From Limnanthes douglasii subsp. nivea (Eukaryota; Streptophyta; Magnoliopsida; Brassicales; Limnanthaceae): a DNA stretch of 64,000 bases. Location of the stretch: NCBI GenBank assembly GCA_036936605.1, contig JAUPFV010000005.1, forward strand, positions 50,922,742 through 50,986,741, given 5' to 3'. A program made the position numbers and the translations under genes. Positions 23,524-33,350 of this stretch are shown here, one piece after another (the first letter of the stretch is position 1; each line of letters starts with the position of its first letter). The notes beneath the pieces were generated by a model, which had not been told where the DNA came from, ran no database searches, and was given only the letters and a program-made list of their open reading frames with translations.

Positions 23524-26400
23524 CCTACTTGTATTTGCATGGTGCAATGATGATGTTACCGAAGTGTCACCTGATATAATTTATCATAAGTTGTTTGTAC
23601 GAACTGATGTTGGACCGGTTGTACAAAGAAGAAGGTCCTTCTCAAAAGAAAAAGCAGATGTGATTGTTAAAGAAGTTGATCGTCTGAGCAAAATGGGCCA
23701 CATCAAAGAGTCTCAATACTCTCTATGGAATTTCAACCCTGTTTTGGTCAAGAAAAAGAATGGCCAATGGCGCATGTGTATCGACTTCACTGATCTTAAT
23801 AGGGCATGTCCCAAAGATCCTTATCCCTTTCCTTGTATAGATCAATTGGTGGACTCTACTTCTGGGAACAAATTGATGTCTTTCATGGATGTATTTTCAG
23901 GGTACAACCAAATACAAGTAGATCTGAAAGATCAAGATCACACCATTTTATTACGAACAAAAGTTTTCATTGTTATAAAGTGATGTCGTTTGGATTGAAA
24001 AATGATGGGGCCACCTATCAAATGTTAGTAAATAAATCCTTTGCTAGTGAGATTGGCACGAATATGGAAGTTTATATAGATGACATGATGGTGAAGAGCT
24101 TTATAGAAGATGCGCGCATATCTGACATTCAAGAAACGTTTTCCAACTTAGAGGTTGTGAACTTGAAGTTAAACCCTGAAAAGTGTGTTTTTGGGGTCCG
24201 GTCTAGAAATTTCTTGGGTTATATAATAAGTGAAAAGGGAATTAAACCTGATCCGGATCAGCTCAATGCTTTATTAGCTATCGATCCTCCTCGGAACACC
24301 AAAGAAGTTCAAAGATTGACCATATGATTGGCTGCGTTGAACAGGTTTATTTCAAGATCATCAGACAAATGTGCTCTATTTTTCCAGGTGTTAAGGAATG
24401 CCAAAAACTTTAATTGGTCTCCGAAGTGTGATCAGGCATTTATTGAAACCAAGAAACATTTTTCTTCACCCAAGACTCTCTTTAAACATGTTCAGGGGGA
24501 AAACTCTACATATACTTAGTTGTATCAGAATATGCAATAAGTGTTCTGCTAGTAAGAGAAGTGGATAATTACCCTCGTCCGGTTTATTACATTAGCAAAA
24601 CTCTGTTGGATGCTGAAAGAAGATATTTAAAGTTGGAAAAGTTGGCTTTGGATTTGGTAATTACGACAAGAAAAATGAGACCATACCAAGCTCATTCTAT
24701 TGTCGTTTAAACATCTTTTCCCTTGAAGAATGTTCTTAAGAAAGTTGATCTATCAAGCATAATGACCAAGTGGTCAGTTGAGCTGGGTGATTATGATATT
24801 GATTTTGCACCCCGACATACGATTAAAGCCCAGTCAGTGGACGATTTATCGGTAGAATCCATGTTGATAGGTCCCCCAGACAGACACAAGAACACCAGTT
24901 TAAGAAAGAATGGGTAGCCTGAACCGATGGTGGATCTAGTACTATGGGATGTGGGGTTGGAATTTGTTTAACATCTCCCTATGGTGATACTATATACCAG
25001 GATATATGGTTTGGTTTCAGAGCTTCTAAAAATGAATCTGAATACAAAGAAGCTATAGCTGGTCTTAAGCTAGCCCTTATATGTGGGGCCGAAATATTCC
25101 GATTAATGAGTGACTCACAACTACTTATTCACCATGCTCAAGGGAAATCTGAAGCAAAGAAAGAACAATTGATAAAATACTTGCTTATATTGAGAGAAGT
25201 TGTTGCAAGCTTCAAGAGTATCTACTATGAATACATCCCTAGATCGGAGAATACCATGGTAGACTCTTTGGCCACCATAGCCCCTTGGATTCTGATGTTA
25301 GAGTGTCCGTTAATACAAATTGGCCAAGAAAAAGGTAAAGATAATGAAAGAAGTATGAGTATATTTGTCATTCAACCCAAGGACTGGAGGTATGATATAT
25401 TTTAGTTTACTCCCGATGATATTTTGCCTACGGATAAAGCCATGGCAAAGAAAAATAAATATAAGGCTCGTGGTTTCCTGGTATTAAGAGAGATTTTTTA
25501 CAAGAAATCTTTCAGCAGACCCCTCTTGCGTTGCTTAGGATTTGAAGCATCCTAAATTGTGTTACCTAAACTGAATGACGGGGAAGGTTCTGCACATTGT
25601 GGTTATAAAGCTCTAACCAGAATAGTCTTATTAGCAGGTTACTACTAGCCAACCAGAATGGCAGATGTCAGATTTATAGTAAAGAAGTGTGATCATTTCC
25701 AGAGATATGAAAATGAAATTCATGTGCCAGCAGTTCCTATGGAGTCCATATCCAAACCGATACCTTTTGACAGATGGGTGTTGGATTTGGTTGCGCCTCT
25801 TCCCATGGCATCTGGTGGATGTCGAACGATCATAGTTGTTATAAACTATTTCTCTAAGTGGATAGGGGCAGCTCCCCTAGCTGGAGAAAAATCTGGAGGG
25901 AGCTGTAGGAAAATGGCCAAGTAATCTATAAGAATACTATGGGCTTACCGAATTACTCTTCGGGTTGTTACATAAGAATCTCCTTTTGCCCTCGTTTATG
26001 GGATGGATGCAATCACACCCATAGAAGCTACTTTACCATCTTACATAATCCAAAACTATTCCGAACAGGAAAAAGAGTTTTAGCAGTTAGGAATCAGTTG
26101 GATTTGATTGAAGAAAGAATAGTTAAAAGGAATTTAAGAACAACACATTACTAGGGTTTGATTAGGAGCAGATTTTCCTCCAAAGTTAAAAGAAGAGATT
26201 TTCAATTGAGGGACAAAGTCTTAAGAAAAGTAGTTTTGCACACCAAGGAGAAAGAGTTCGGCAAGCTGGCTCCGAATTGGGAAGGTCTTTATATGGTATG
26301 TGAGAAAGCCAAACCAGGAACATACAAAATTCAAGACAAAGAGGGTATAACACTAAAGCACCCATGGAACGTTAACCATCTCAGGTTATACTTAGAATAA
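23524..26400 (+). pseudogene. Element B reverse transcriptase, two RNase H domains, integrase
   Basis: RT pieces run from 23564 (WRMCIDFTDLNRACPKDPY, FSGYNQIQVDLKDQD) through YIDDMMVKS near 24085; the first RNase H ends near 24880. The archaeal-type RNase H (24925-25290) keeps TMGCGVGI and ENTMVDSLATIA. The integrase zinc region and start of the core (LDLVAPLPMA) are followed at about 25890 by a jump from LAG straight to a segment like KNLEGAVGKW. About 240 bp containing the second catalytic Asp and the Glu of the DDE triad are missing. The C-terminus with GPY-like WEGLYMV ends at TAA 26398-26400. Several stops and frameshifts add to this. Confidence 0.88.
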
Positions 26401-26985
26401 AACTCTATCGTAAATATTTACTTTTTTAATGTCAATGTAAATATTAGGGGGGCATACTTTTTCCTACCCTGGTGGCGCGGGGAGGTTTTAACGAGGTGTC
26501 TGATTTTTTCAATAATCTCTTATGTCTTCTTCAAAAGACTGGTGCAAAATTCTTCTTGACTTAAGCATAGTGTGAGGTGGTCGGATATTAAATACTCATT
26601 AAACACCCTGGCTCTCAAACATCTTTGAGTTGATCGGATATGTTAAACACTTGATCATATTCATTAAACATTTATATTAGAATCATTTAATGATTATTAA
26701 GCATTTATTTAACAGATTTGCACTATTGAATGCTATTTAAACATTGGCTACGAAGAGATAAACAAGATTCAGACAAAGAAAAATATGATATTAAAGCCTG
26801 ATCGGAATAGACCCGATCTATGGTTCACAAAATGCCTTGACCCTTCAAGGAATTTGGTTCATAAAATAGAAATTCAAAAAATGCAACAAATACCTTGGCC
26901 GTCCAAAAACTTTAATTTTAAAACACAAAATAACAATAAAACCTTAGGGTTTTTCCCTTCGGTATCTTCATTACCTTTATATGTC
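26401..26985 (+). other. Element B 3' noncoding block
   Basis: The shared block ACCCTGGTGGCGCGGGGAGG is at 26467. GATCGG-AATAGAC-CCGATC (about 26800-26818) is an inverted repeat at the place where C has TCCGGT-CAGAT-ACCGGA. Two CCTTG...CAAGG-type repeats follow near 26834 and 26892, partly decayed. Confidence 0.5.
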
Positions 26986-29594
26986 TTAGGACTTTTGAGT
27001 CAGCACTCTAACTCTCACCAGTTCCTTCATCATCTTTGGAGTCTTCTCTACTTGTGTAGCCATGCTTGTCACCATCTGCCATTGTATGAAAAGTAAGGTC
27101 TTTTTACTCAACAAATTTCCACAAAAGACCAAGGGTCCTTTTTGAAAAAGTCTCGTAAAAAAGCAAGACCATGTCAAACTTAATCCCATCATCTATTTTC
27201 TCTAAAGATTCCACCACTTCAGAAGCATACTTCTTTATTCCTGCAGCTGACTTTTCGTCTTGCTTGTTTACTGGAGATGTATTCTCCTATGTCTTCTTAT
27301 TAAGAAGATTCTCCAAGTTGATTTTGTCTTCGGATAAAATTTTGACAGTACTATCCCTAGCTTCAAGCTCCTTCAAATATTTTATCCAGTTGGAGGAAGA
27401 AGTTTCCAATCCGGAACACTTGGTCTGGAGATCTTTATGAGCATCTTCTAACTTGTGCAGTTTGGCAGCTAAATCCTCTTTTTCATTCTTTAAGGATTCA
27501 ATGTCCTGCTGAGCGATAAAGAGACTATTCATCAAGCCCTGGTTTTCTGTAGTCAGTGAGGTTATGGTAGTTGTTTGATCCCTCATTTTCCTTTGAAGGT
27601 CAACTACTGGACAAATATAACCTAAGAGGGCATGACTCAGAGTGTCTTGTTCGCTCGATATCACATATATCTCACCATAATGTTATGAAATGCATCTAGA
27701 TATTAATGTTCTGAAACGTATCTAGATTGACATCGTCTTCAGCAGCTACCTGTTTGGAGTGAAGGTTATGTGGAATTTCTTCTTACAAAGTAGGATCAGT
27801 AGGAATAGGAGGAGGAAGTTCAGAAGAACGCATAATTATCTCTGATCCCAAATTAACTTTCTTTCTTTTTACAGCTTTTTCATCACTTTTTGCCTTGCGT
27901 CTCTTATCCTTCCTTGTGACCTGAGGCGGATCATCTAATCCACCAGCTTTTTTGACTGTAACTTCAAGTGTCTCCAACAAAGCAGCGTTGATTCCTCCTT
28001 GATTTTCCGAACGGACCTCTTCGTTGATTTGCTTTGTGGTTTTCTTGTTGTTGTTTTTCTTTATCTTGTCTAGGTGGCTAGGGGATTTGACCTTGGAAAA
28101 CAAGTAAAGTTTGGCATTATTTCCTCAGTCATTTTCAAGATGACATCTGTAGAAGGAGAAGTTGTCAGTTGGTCCCAAGTGAGGTCTCTATTATGTGAAG
28201 TGTTCCATAAATGAGACCTTACGAAGCTCCCTAAAGTAACGCAATTGTAAAAACTATTCCCTCATTTCTTCGATGCCCATACATTTAGCTTAGCACAGGT
28301 GCTTTGGCTTGCCTCTAAATTCTCTGAAAACTTCTTTGAAACTAAAAGGAAACACAAGTCAGTTTAGAATGACACAGTATTTAAAAACTAAGGAAAATAT
28401 AAATAAAGGTTACCTATACTCTTCCAGTGACTGGTCATTTGACTTGGATTAGTGTCACCTTTTATCTTTTTCTCGTTCTCCCATGCTCCACTGATAAACA
28501 AGAATTGGGTCCGTATGGTTTTTCAGACTCCAGCAAGTCATTTACCATCTTATAATCGTTCCCCATATTTTAGTGGTAAAAAGGGATATGGTGGTTCTTG
28601 CATAGATTCGCCACAAAAGCGAATTACTCCATAGGTAGTGAAATATTTAACAACTTTGATGCCATTATACCAGCCAGCAAAGTGTACCATGCGTTCGGAC
28701 TCAGCTGGCTCAGACATAATTTTATCATGTGAAAGTAACTGACTATCTCTGGATCCAAAGGAAACTGGAGTCCTTAATTCAGCACTTCGGTGTATACTAC
28801 TAGCTCATGACACTTGCCGTCCATAAGAGTCTCTGGAGTGACTGGGATTCTCACCTTAACAGAATCGGGGAAGCACCATTTTATTCGGATACGACCCAAC
28901 TCAATAGTATGAGTGTACACATAAGCAATATTTTGGAGGGCTATCAAGTACTTCACGCTGACTTTCTGAACGTTTGGCCCCATTTCCCTTTCAGACACTC
29001 CAGAAGTGACTGAGTATTGGGCAGACCCACTTTAACATTTCCCTTCTGATCTGCTGTAGTGTTCTCTGTCTGTTCGGACGTCTCAAAATGAGTATCTTCT
29101 ATACTATCCTCCATGGTATCTTCCATTACGCTTAACTGTTGTTCAAATGGCTTAGTTTCTGCCAGGGGCTTTATCGTCTCCGAACTAGCAGGTATCGAAG
29201 AAGTAGGAGTAGTTTTAACTTTGGACTGAAGAGTTATTCGGCGAGGGGTGTTTTTCTCAGTGGAATTGTCAGCATCCGAACCCCTTCCTAGAAAAGGCGA
29301 AGGTTTCCTAACAGTAGAAATTGTCTTTTCCTTAGGTGAGGGCTTTTAAGACTCTTGAATAGAAGACCCTGACTAAAGAGGAAATAGAGTTTGGACAAAA
29401 AGAAATTTTCTGACCTTTGATGTCTTTGATGATGATCCTTAGTCTGTGTTTGTTTTTGGTCGATCGATTTTTTTGCCAGAAGAGGCAGGGAGACCAGCTG
29501 CAATTCTTGCGTCTCTTGTAAATTTTCTTGCTTTCTCCAAATAAGATAAATTCAGCCAACCTCCTTTTACCAATGCATTTTTGGCTCTGAACAT
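26986..29594 (-). pseudogene. Element B antisense gene, broken, with the intron preserved
   Basis: ATG at 29594 begins MFRAKNALVKGGWLNLS. The N-terminal domain survives in pieces (MGPNVQKVSVKYLIALQ, THTIELGRIRIKW, ELVVYTEVLN). Exon 1 ends SGAWENEKKIKGD...MTSHWKSI at 28414, followed by an intron at 28413-28342 (72 bp, GTAACC...TTTTAG). Exon 2 resumes in phase with SKKFSENLEASQSTCAKLNV, which aligns with element C. Further on are a Lys/Arg-rich stretch (RKDKRRKAK, VKRKK), a coiled coil (SLKNEKEDLAAKLHKLED, LQTKCSGLET) and a C-terminal part ending near 26986. Stops and frameshifts are frequent. Confidence 0.8.
28342..28413 (-). other. Intron of element B antisense gene (72 bp)
   Basis: On the minus strand the donor is ATAG|GTAACC and the acceptor CCTTTTAG|TTTC with a T-rich tract before it. 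It splits a codon after the first base, exactly like the intron of element C, and joins SHWKSI to the SKKFSENL segment. The intron sequences of B and C are otherwise unalike, which argues for a real spliced intron and against a shared frame disruption. Confidence 0.75.
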
Positions 29595-29685
29595 ACATAT
29601 ACCCAGACACAGTTTAAGAAGATTACCAAGCTTTCTCTATCTAGAAGTATTTGTGTTCTTAAAGACAATAGAACAGTAAAATCGA

Positions 29686-29859
29686 TTTATATAGCAATAA
29701 AAATGTGGGAGTTTACCTAGGAGAAGACAAACCGATCAAAGTGATGATTAAGGGCTATGAAGTATGGGGGTTACACCCTAAGTAACTTTTTAGCCAAGTA
29801 GGTACAAGAATCTAGGATAAAAAATGGTTGAGAGGTCAAACCATAACTTGACACGTGTC
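29686..29859 (-). promoter_or_regulatory. Element B antisense promoter: TATA box and G-box
   Basis: TATATAAA (minus, 29693-29686) lies 92 bp upstream of the antisense ATG at 29594. GACACGTGTC (29850-29859) lies 256 bp upstream and is followed by CCACGTC, a second ACGT core. The shared TTTACTGTTC motif lies between TATA and ATG. Confidence 0.55.
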
Positions 29860-30070
29860 CCACGTCGAAAAATGGCTCTTGAAATTTTTAATGGTAAAGT
29901 TAGTCTCTTCGAAATCCGATCGGGATGACTCTTGGAATTTTTAACGGTAAAAGTTAATCTCTTCAATTTGGATATAAAAGACAGATCAGAGGTCACGTTG
30001 AAAATGCGTTGAGTTTTATTCTTTTGAGTTAGCTCTTCCAAAGATTCTTTGGAATACTTAAAAGGGCTAT

Positions 30071-30435
30071 TGACAAGGTCAGATAATTTTGACAATAGAT
30101 ATATCATACTTTTACACCTATCCGAAGGGAAGTTTGGACAAAACCAATACCATGTCCAACAGAACTGAGTAAATTAGTGGATTATGACTCAGCTAGGTGT
30201 TGGTCTTTTCATCTCATGGGCTAATGGGTTCTTAAAAATGACCCAAGCCTACAATCTGACCCAAAAGGCCCATTGGTCATAAATTAAGTATAAATACCCC
30301 AACTACTTTCATTAATGAGGGTGATCAGAATTTAATACTAGCACACACCTTAATTATCTCTCCACATTTCACTTTAAACATTAAATTCCCAAAACACTTT
30401 ACAAAATTACCCTCGATCACAAATAACCCACACCA
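30071..30435 (+). repeat. Element B 3' LTR
   Basis: The LTR is 365 bp, from TGACAAGGTCAGATAA to CCCACACCA, with the purine tract AAAAGGGCTAT directly before it and target-site copy GACTT after it. TATAAATACCCC lies near 30290. Confidence 0.88.
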
Positions 30436-30528
30436 GACTTGACTGCAGACGACAATGCTAATCTTACGGAAGAATCGTTAGTGTTGGATATTGAAATGCA
30501 CCCCGCAATAAAAAAAATTGAAGACACT
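30436..30528 (+). pseudogene. Element E fragment between B and C
   Basis: These 93 bp continue the acidic frame that stops at B's left edge. Taking out B and one GACTT copy gives one open plus-strand frame, with DVDLTADDNANLTEESL then DIEMHPAIKKIED, ending at C's left edge. A frame AKVAKKYIHMMFQKFWRR continues after C at 40902. Confidence 0.6.
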
Positions 30529-30934
30529 TGATGAGTCCGAATATTGCTACCACTCCGGACGAGGACAGTTCGGACGAAGATCAATGAACCGGACAGGGCA
30601 GTTCAAACACTTGGCTCATTGAACTGTTCGAACTATGACTAAAGTACTTAAAAACCTAAACACTTCTTGACTAAGCTGCTTGCTCTCCTACTAAGAGATC
30701 ATGGGTCTTTGAACATGACCCGGGTCCATTAAACATGACTTAAAAACCCATAAAGCCCAAATGAAAGGGTATAAATACCCAACCACCTGCATTAAATATG
30801 GGTAATGAAAATTAACTGCAACGAGGCTGCTTAATTATCCCTCTACTCTCTACTCAAAACATTAAACACATACCAACCTTCACAAACTCTAAAAAAATTA
30901 CCAAATTACCCTTAGATAAAAATTAACCACACCA
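30529..30934 (+). repeat. Element C 5' LTR
   Basis: The LTR runs from TGATGAGTCCGAATATT to ACCACACCA. GGGTATAAATACCC near 30778 is the likely TATA box and is itself an inverted repeat (GGGTAT/ATACCC). CAGTTCAA and TTGAACTG near 30611 and 30631 form an 8-bp stem with a 12-nt loop. Confidence 0.93.
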
Positions 30935-30936
30935 AA

Positions 30937-30956
30937 TTGGCGACCACAGTGGGAGC
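30937..30956 (+). other. Element C primer-binding site
   Basis: TTGGCGACCACAGTGGGAGC starts three bases after the 5' LTR. Its TGGCGAC beginning resembles the tRNA-Arg-type sites described for Tat elements (TGGCGACTC...GGGG). The exact tRNA was not checked. Confidence 0.7.
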
Positions 30957-31007
30957 ACGAAGGTTCCTGAATCGAGCATTCGAAACCAACAAGAAAAGTC
31001 GGTCCGA

Positions 31008-33350
31008 ATGAATCCGGACGCCCCGGAAGTGCCACCAGCTTTGCTCAAAGTGGTGGGTGAAAACGATGAATATACTATCGAGGAGCCCGATAGGCTAAAA
31101 GACGAGATAGAAGCTCTGAGGGCAGAAAAGGCTAAGATGGGCATGAAAGAAAAATCGAAAGCGTCAGTTGCTCATCACACCGATAACCCCAGAGATCATG
31201 AGCCTTCAAGGACTCATGTGAGTACCAAAAAGACTCATGACAGCTCCAAAACGTCTCACCGGTCTAAGCCAGTGGAGAGTTCTGACTCAGGCTCAGAGTC
31301 TTCTGATAGCTCTTCGGATGAAGAGGGAGTTGAAGAATCCTTATCCTCTAGCAACGATGAGGGTCGAACTAAAAAGAAGCAAAAGCAGATAAAAAAATAC
31401 TCAAGGAAAAGGGATAGACATGGATATTTGAAGAAGAATATCGGCAAAGGGTCATCTCACAGCCGGAGGCATGTAGACCGGATGCTGATGGACCGTTTCG
31501 CTTTCCACGATGAATCAGGTATCTTTGCAACTCCCAATGAAGATATTGTGTTCAGTCGTGGCCGAAATTGGAGGCAATCTCCATTTTCTTCCAAAATTCT
31601 ATCCGGAAACCTCCCTAAGAGGTTTGATAGCACCAAAATGGACAAGTACGATGGCAGTACTGATCCGAACAATCATTTGGAACAATTTAAAAACTTTATG
31701 ATGAACTTTGATGATGATGACAAGCTACTTTGTAGAGCATTCTCCCAATATTTTACGGGGAGTGCTCTAAAATGGTATAACAACCTACCACAAGGTTGTA
31801 TCAAGAATTTCGATACTTTTTGGGTGGCCTTTCGAAGGCAGTTCGTTGGGAGTAAAGAATTAAAGGGCAATGGAGACACAATAATCCATTGTGCCCAAGA
31901 ACCGAACGAATCATTGAAAGAATACATAAGTCGTTTTGTGAACACCAACAATGGGTTGGCTGATTGCTTCGAGCAAGTTGCAATAGCATCTTTGAGACAG
32001 GGCTTGAACCCTGGCAATTTGGCTGATTCGGTGACCAGAAAGAAGGCCATGACTTGGGGAGGGTTGCTGAATCAGGTTGGAAAGCAGATTAACGTTGACG
32101 AAACAAAGAAAACTAGGGTACACATACAGGTGAGATCTACCCCGGTGGCACCAAACCCCAATCGGAATCAGTCCGGGAACAAGGCAGAGGAGACCGGACA
32201 GGGGCATGACAGGGCTAAAGCTCAATCTCAGCCAGCTGGACCTGCTCAGAGTCAGCAATCTAGAAATAAGAGAGGGTCTTGGGTTCAACCGGATTTGTTC
32301 GCAGAATTGAAAGAAAGTGTGGCCACCATTTATGATAAAACAAAGGAAGAGGTGCACTATAGAAAACCGGCCACACTACAATCTCCTAGAGAACATCGCA
32401 ATAACTTTTTCTGCCAATATCACAATGATATTGGCCATACCACCGATGATTGTATAGCTTTGAAACAAGAAGTTCAGAACTTGATTGAAAGGGGAAAGTT
32501 GGGTGCTTATGTCAAAAGAAGAGGAGGTAACAGGCCTGACAATACTCACCGGGTTGGTCCAAGTAATGCTACTCCGGAGGGAGCCATGGTTATAATCGAA
32601 AGGTTTGATGTGGAATCTGAATACTTGGATCCTGACCCAACTCGAAATAGAGTGGGTGGAATTGAGGAATGTTCTAGAACGGTCTCCGGGCTCATCAAGT
32701 TTTTTGAGTCACTTACAATTTTCGGAGGAGATACTATGACAGCTCCTACTGCTTCTTCGAGGAAGAGGCACGTTCATACTTTAGCCACCCAGCTAGAAGG
32801 AGGCATGACCTCCTATCAATCGCAAATTCCGTTCCCCTTCATTGTTTTTGATGAAGATGACTTAAGAGATATAGCTAGCCCTCATGAAGATGCTGTTGAC
32901 ATAGGAGCATCTATTGGGGGCAATGACATAAGACGAATCTTAGTGGATACTGGAAGCTCAGCCAATATCTTTTTCTTAACCACTTACAAGAGAATGAAAA
33001 ATCCAGCCGTAATTCAGAGTTCGGACAGATCAATTGTGGGCTTTACTGGCAGCTCAGCAGATGTGATCGGGGAGTTCGAAGAGGAAATTCTGTTGGGCAA
33101 GGGCCCTTTCAAGAAGATGGTCAGGATACTTTTTATTGTGGTAGATTATCCCACTTGCTATAATGCTATTCTAGGGAGGTCTTGGCTCTCTAGGATGCAT
33201 GCAGTGGCTTCAACAGTCCACCAATGTTTGAAATATGTTGTTCAAGGACAGGTGGGAGTTGTCCGAAGCAGTCAAAAGGTTGCAAGGGAATGTTATGCTA
33301 CAGCACTGGCGCCCCGGACATTGGGGGCAGTTTGTATCAACGAGCAATAG
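31008..33350 (+). CDS. Element C gag-protease polyprotein (780 aa)
   Basis: The start ATG at 31008 (MNPDAPEVPPALL) is conserved in element B. A coiled-coil-like charged part and a Ser/Asp-rich linker come first. The retrotransposon gag core (KYDGSTDPNNHLEQFKNFM, AFRRQFVGSKE) lies at about residues 210-365. A zinc-knuckle-like CQYHNDIGHTTDDC is at about 469-482. The aspartic protease has VDTGSSANIF with the catalytic Asp at residue 647. The frame ends with TAG at 33348-33350, set in CAATAGCAATTT. The same frame stays open afterwards through the conserved linker into RT, and A has no stop here. The protein would form the particle and process the polyprotein. It looks intact. Confidence 0.93.
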   Translation: MNPDAPEVPPALLKVVGENDEYTIEEPDRLKDEIEALRAEKAKMGMKEKSKASVAHHTDNPRDHEPSRTHVSTKKTHDSSKTSHRSKPVESSDSGSESSDSSSDEEGVEESLSSSNDEGRTKKKQKQIKKYSRKRDRHGYLKKNIGKGSSHSRRHVDRMLMDRFAFHDESGIFATPNEDIVFSRGRNWRQSPFSSKILSGNLPKRFDSTKMDKYDGSTDPNNHLEQFKNFMMNFDDDDKLLCRAFSQYFTGSALKWYNNLPQGCIKNFDTFWVAFRRQFVGSKELKGNGDTIIHCAQEPNESLKEYISRFVNTNNGLADCFEQVAIASLRQGLNPGNLADSVTRKKAMTWGGLLNQVGKQINVDETKKTRVHIQVRSTPVAPNPNRNQSGNKAEETGQGHDRAKAQSQPAGPAQSQQSRNKRGSWVQPDLFAELKESVATIYDKTKEEVHYRKPATLQSPREHRNNFFCQYHNDIGHTTDDCIALKQEVQNLIERGKLGAYVKRRGGNRPDNTHRVGPSNATPEGAMVIIERFDVESEYLDPDPTRNRVGGIEECSRTVSGLIKFFESLTIFGGDTMTAPTASSRKRHVHTLATQLEGGMTSYQSQIPFPFIVFDEDDLRDIASPHEDAVDIGASIGGNDIRRILVDTGSSANIFFLTTYKRMKNPAVIQSSDRSIVGFTGSSADVIGEFEEEILLGKGPFKKMVRILFIVVDYPTCYNAILGRSWLSRMHAVASTVHQCLKYVVQGQVGVVRSSQKVARECYATALAPRTLGAVCINEQ

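Larger units (their letters stand above)
20844..30435 (+). mobile_element. Element B: Tat-lineage Ty3/gypsy retrotransposon, full length but decayed
   Basis: Both LTRs are present (20844-21202 and 30071-30435), and GACTT at 20839-20843 and 30436-30440 is a perfect 5-bp target duplication. The order is 5' LTR, primer-binding site, gag, protease, RT, RNase H, archaeal-type RNase H, integrase (+), noncoding block, antisense gene (-), purine tract (AAAAGGGCTAT) and 3' LTR. The LTRs differ at roughly 45 of 360 positions by hand count, making it the oldest of the three elements. The LTR begins TGAYAAGGT, unlike the TGATGAGTCCG of A and C, but shares the TATA region and the 3' end with them. Confidence 0.92.
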
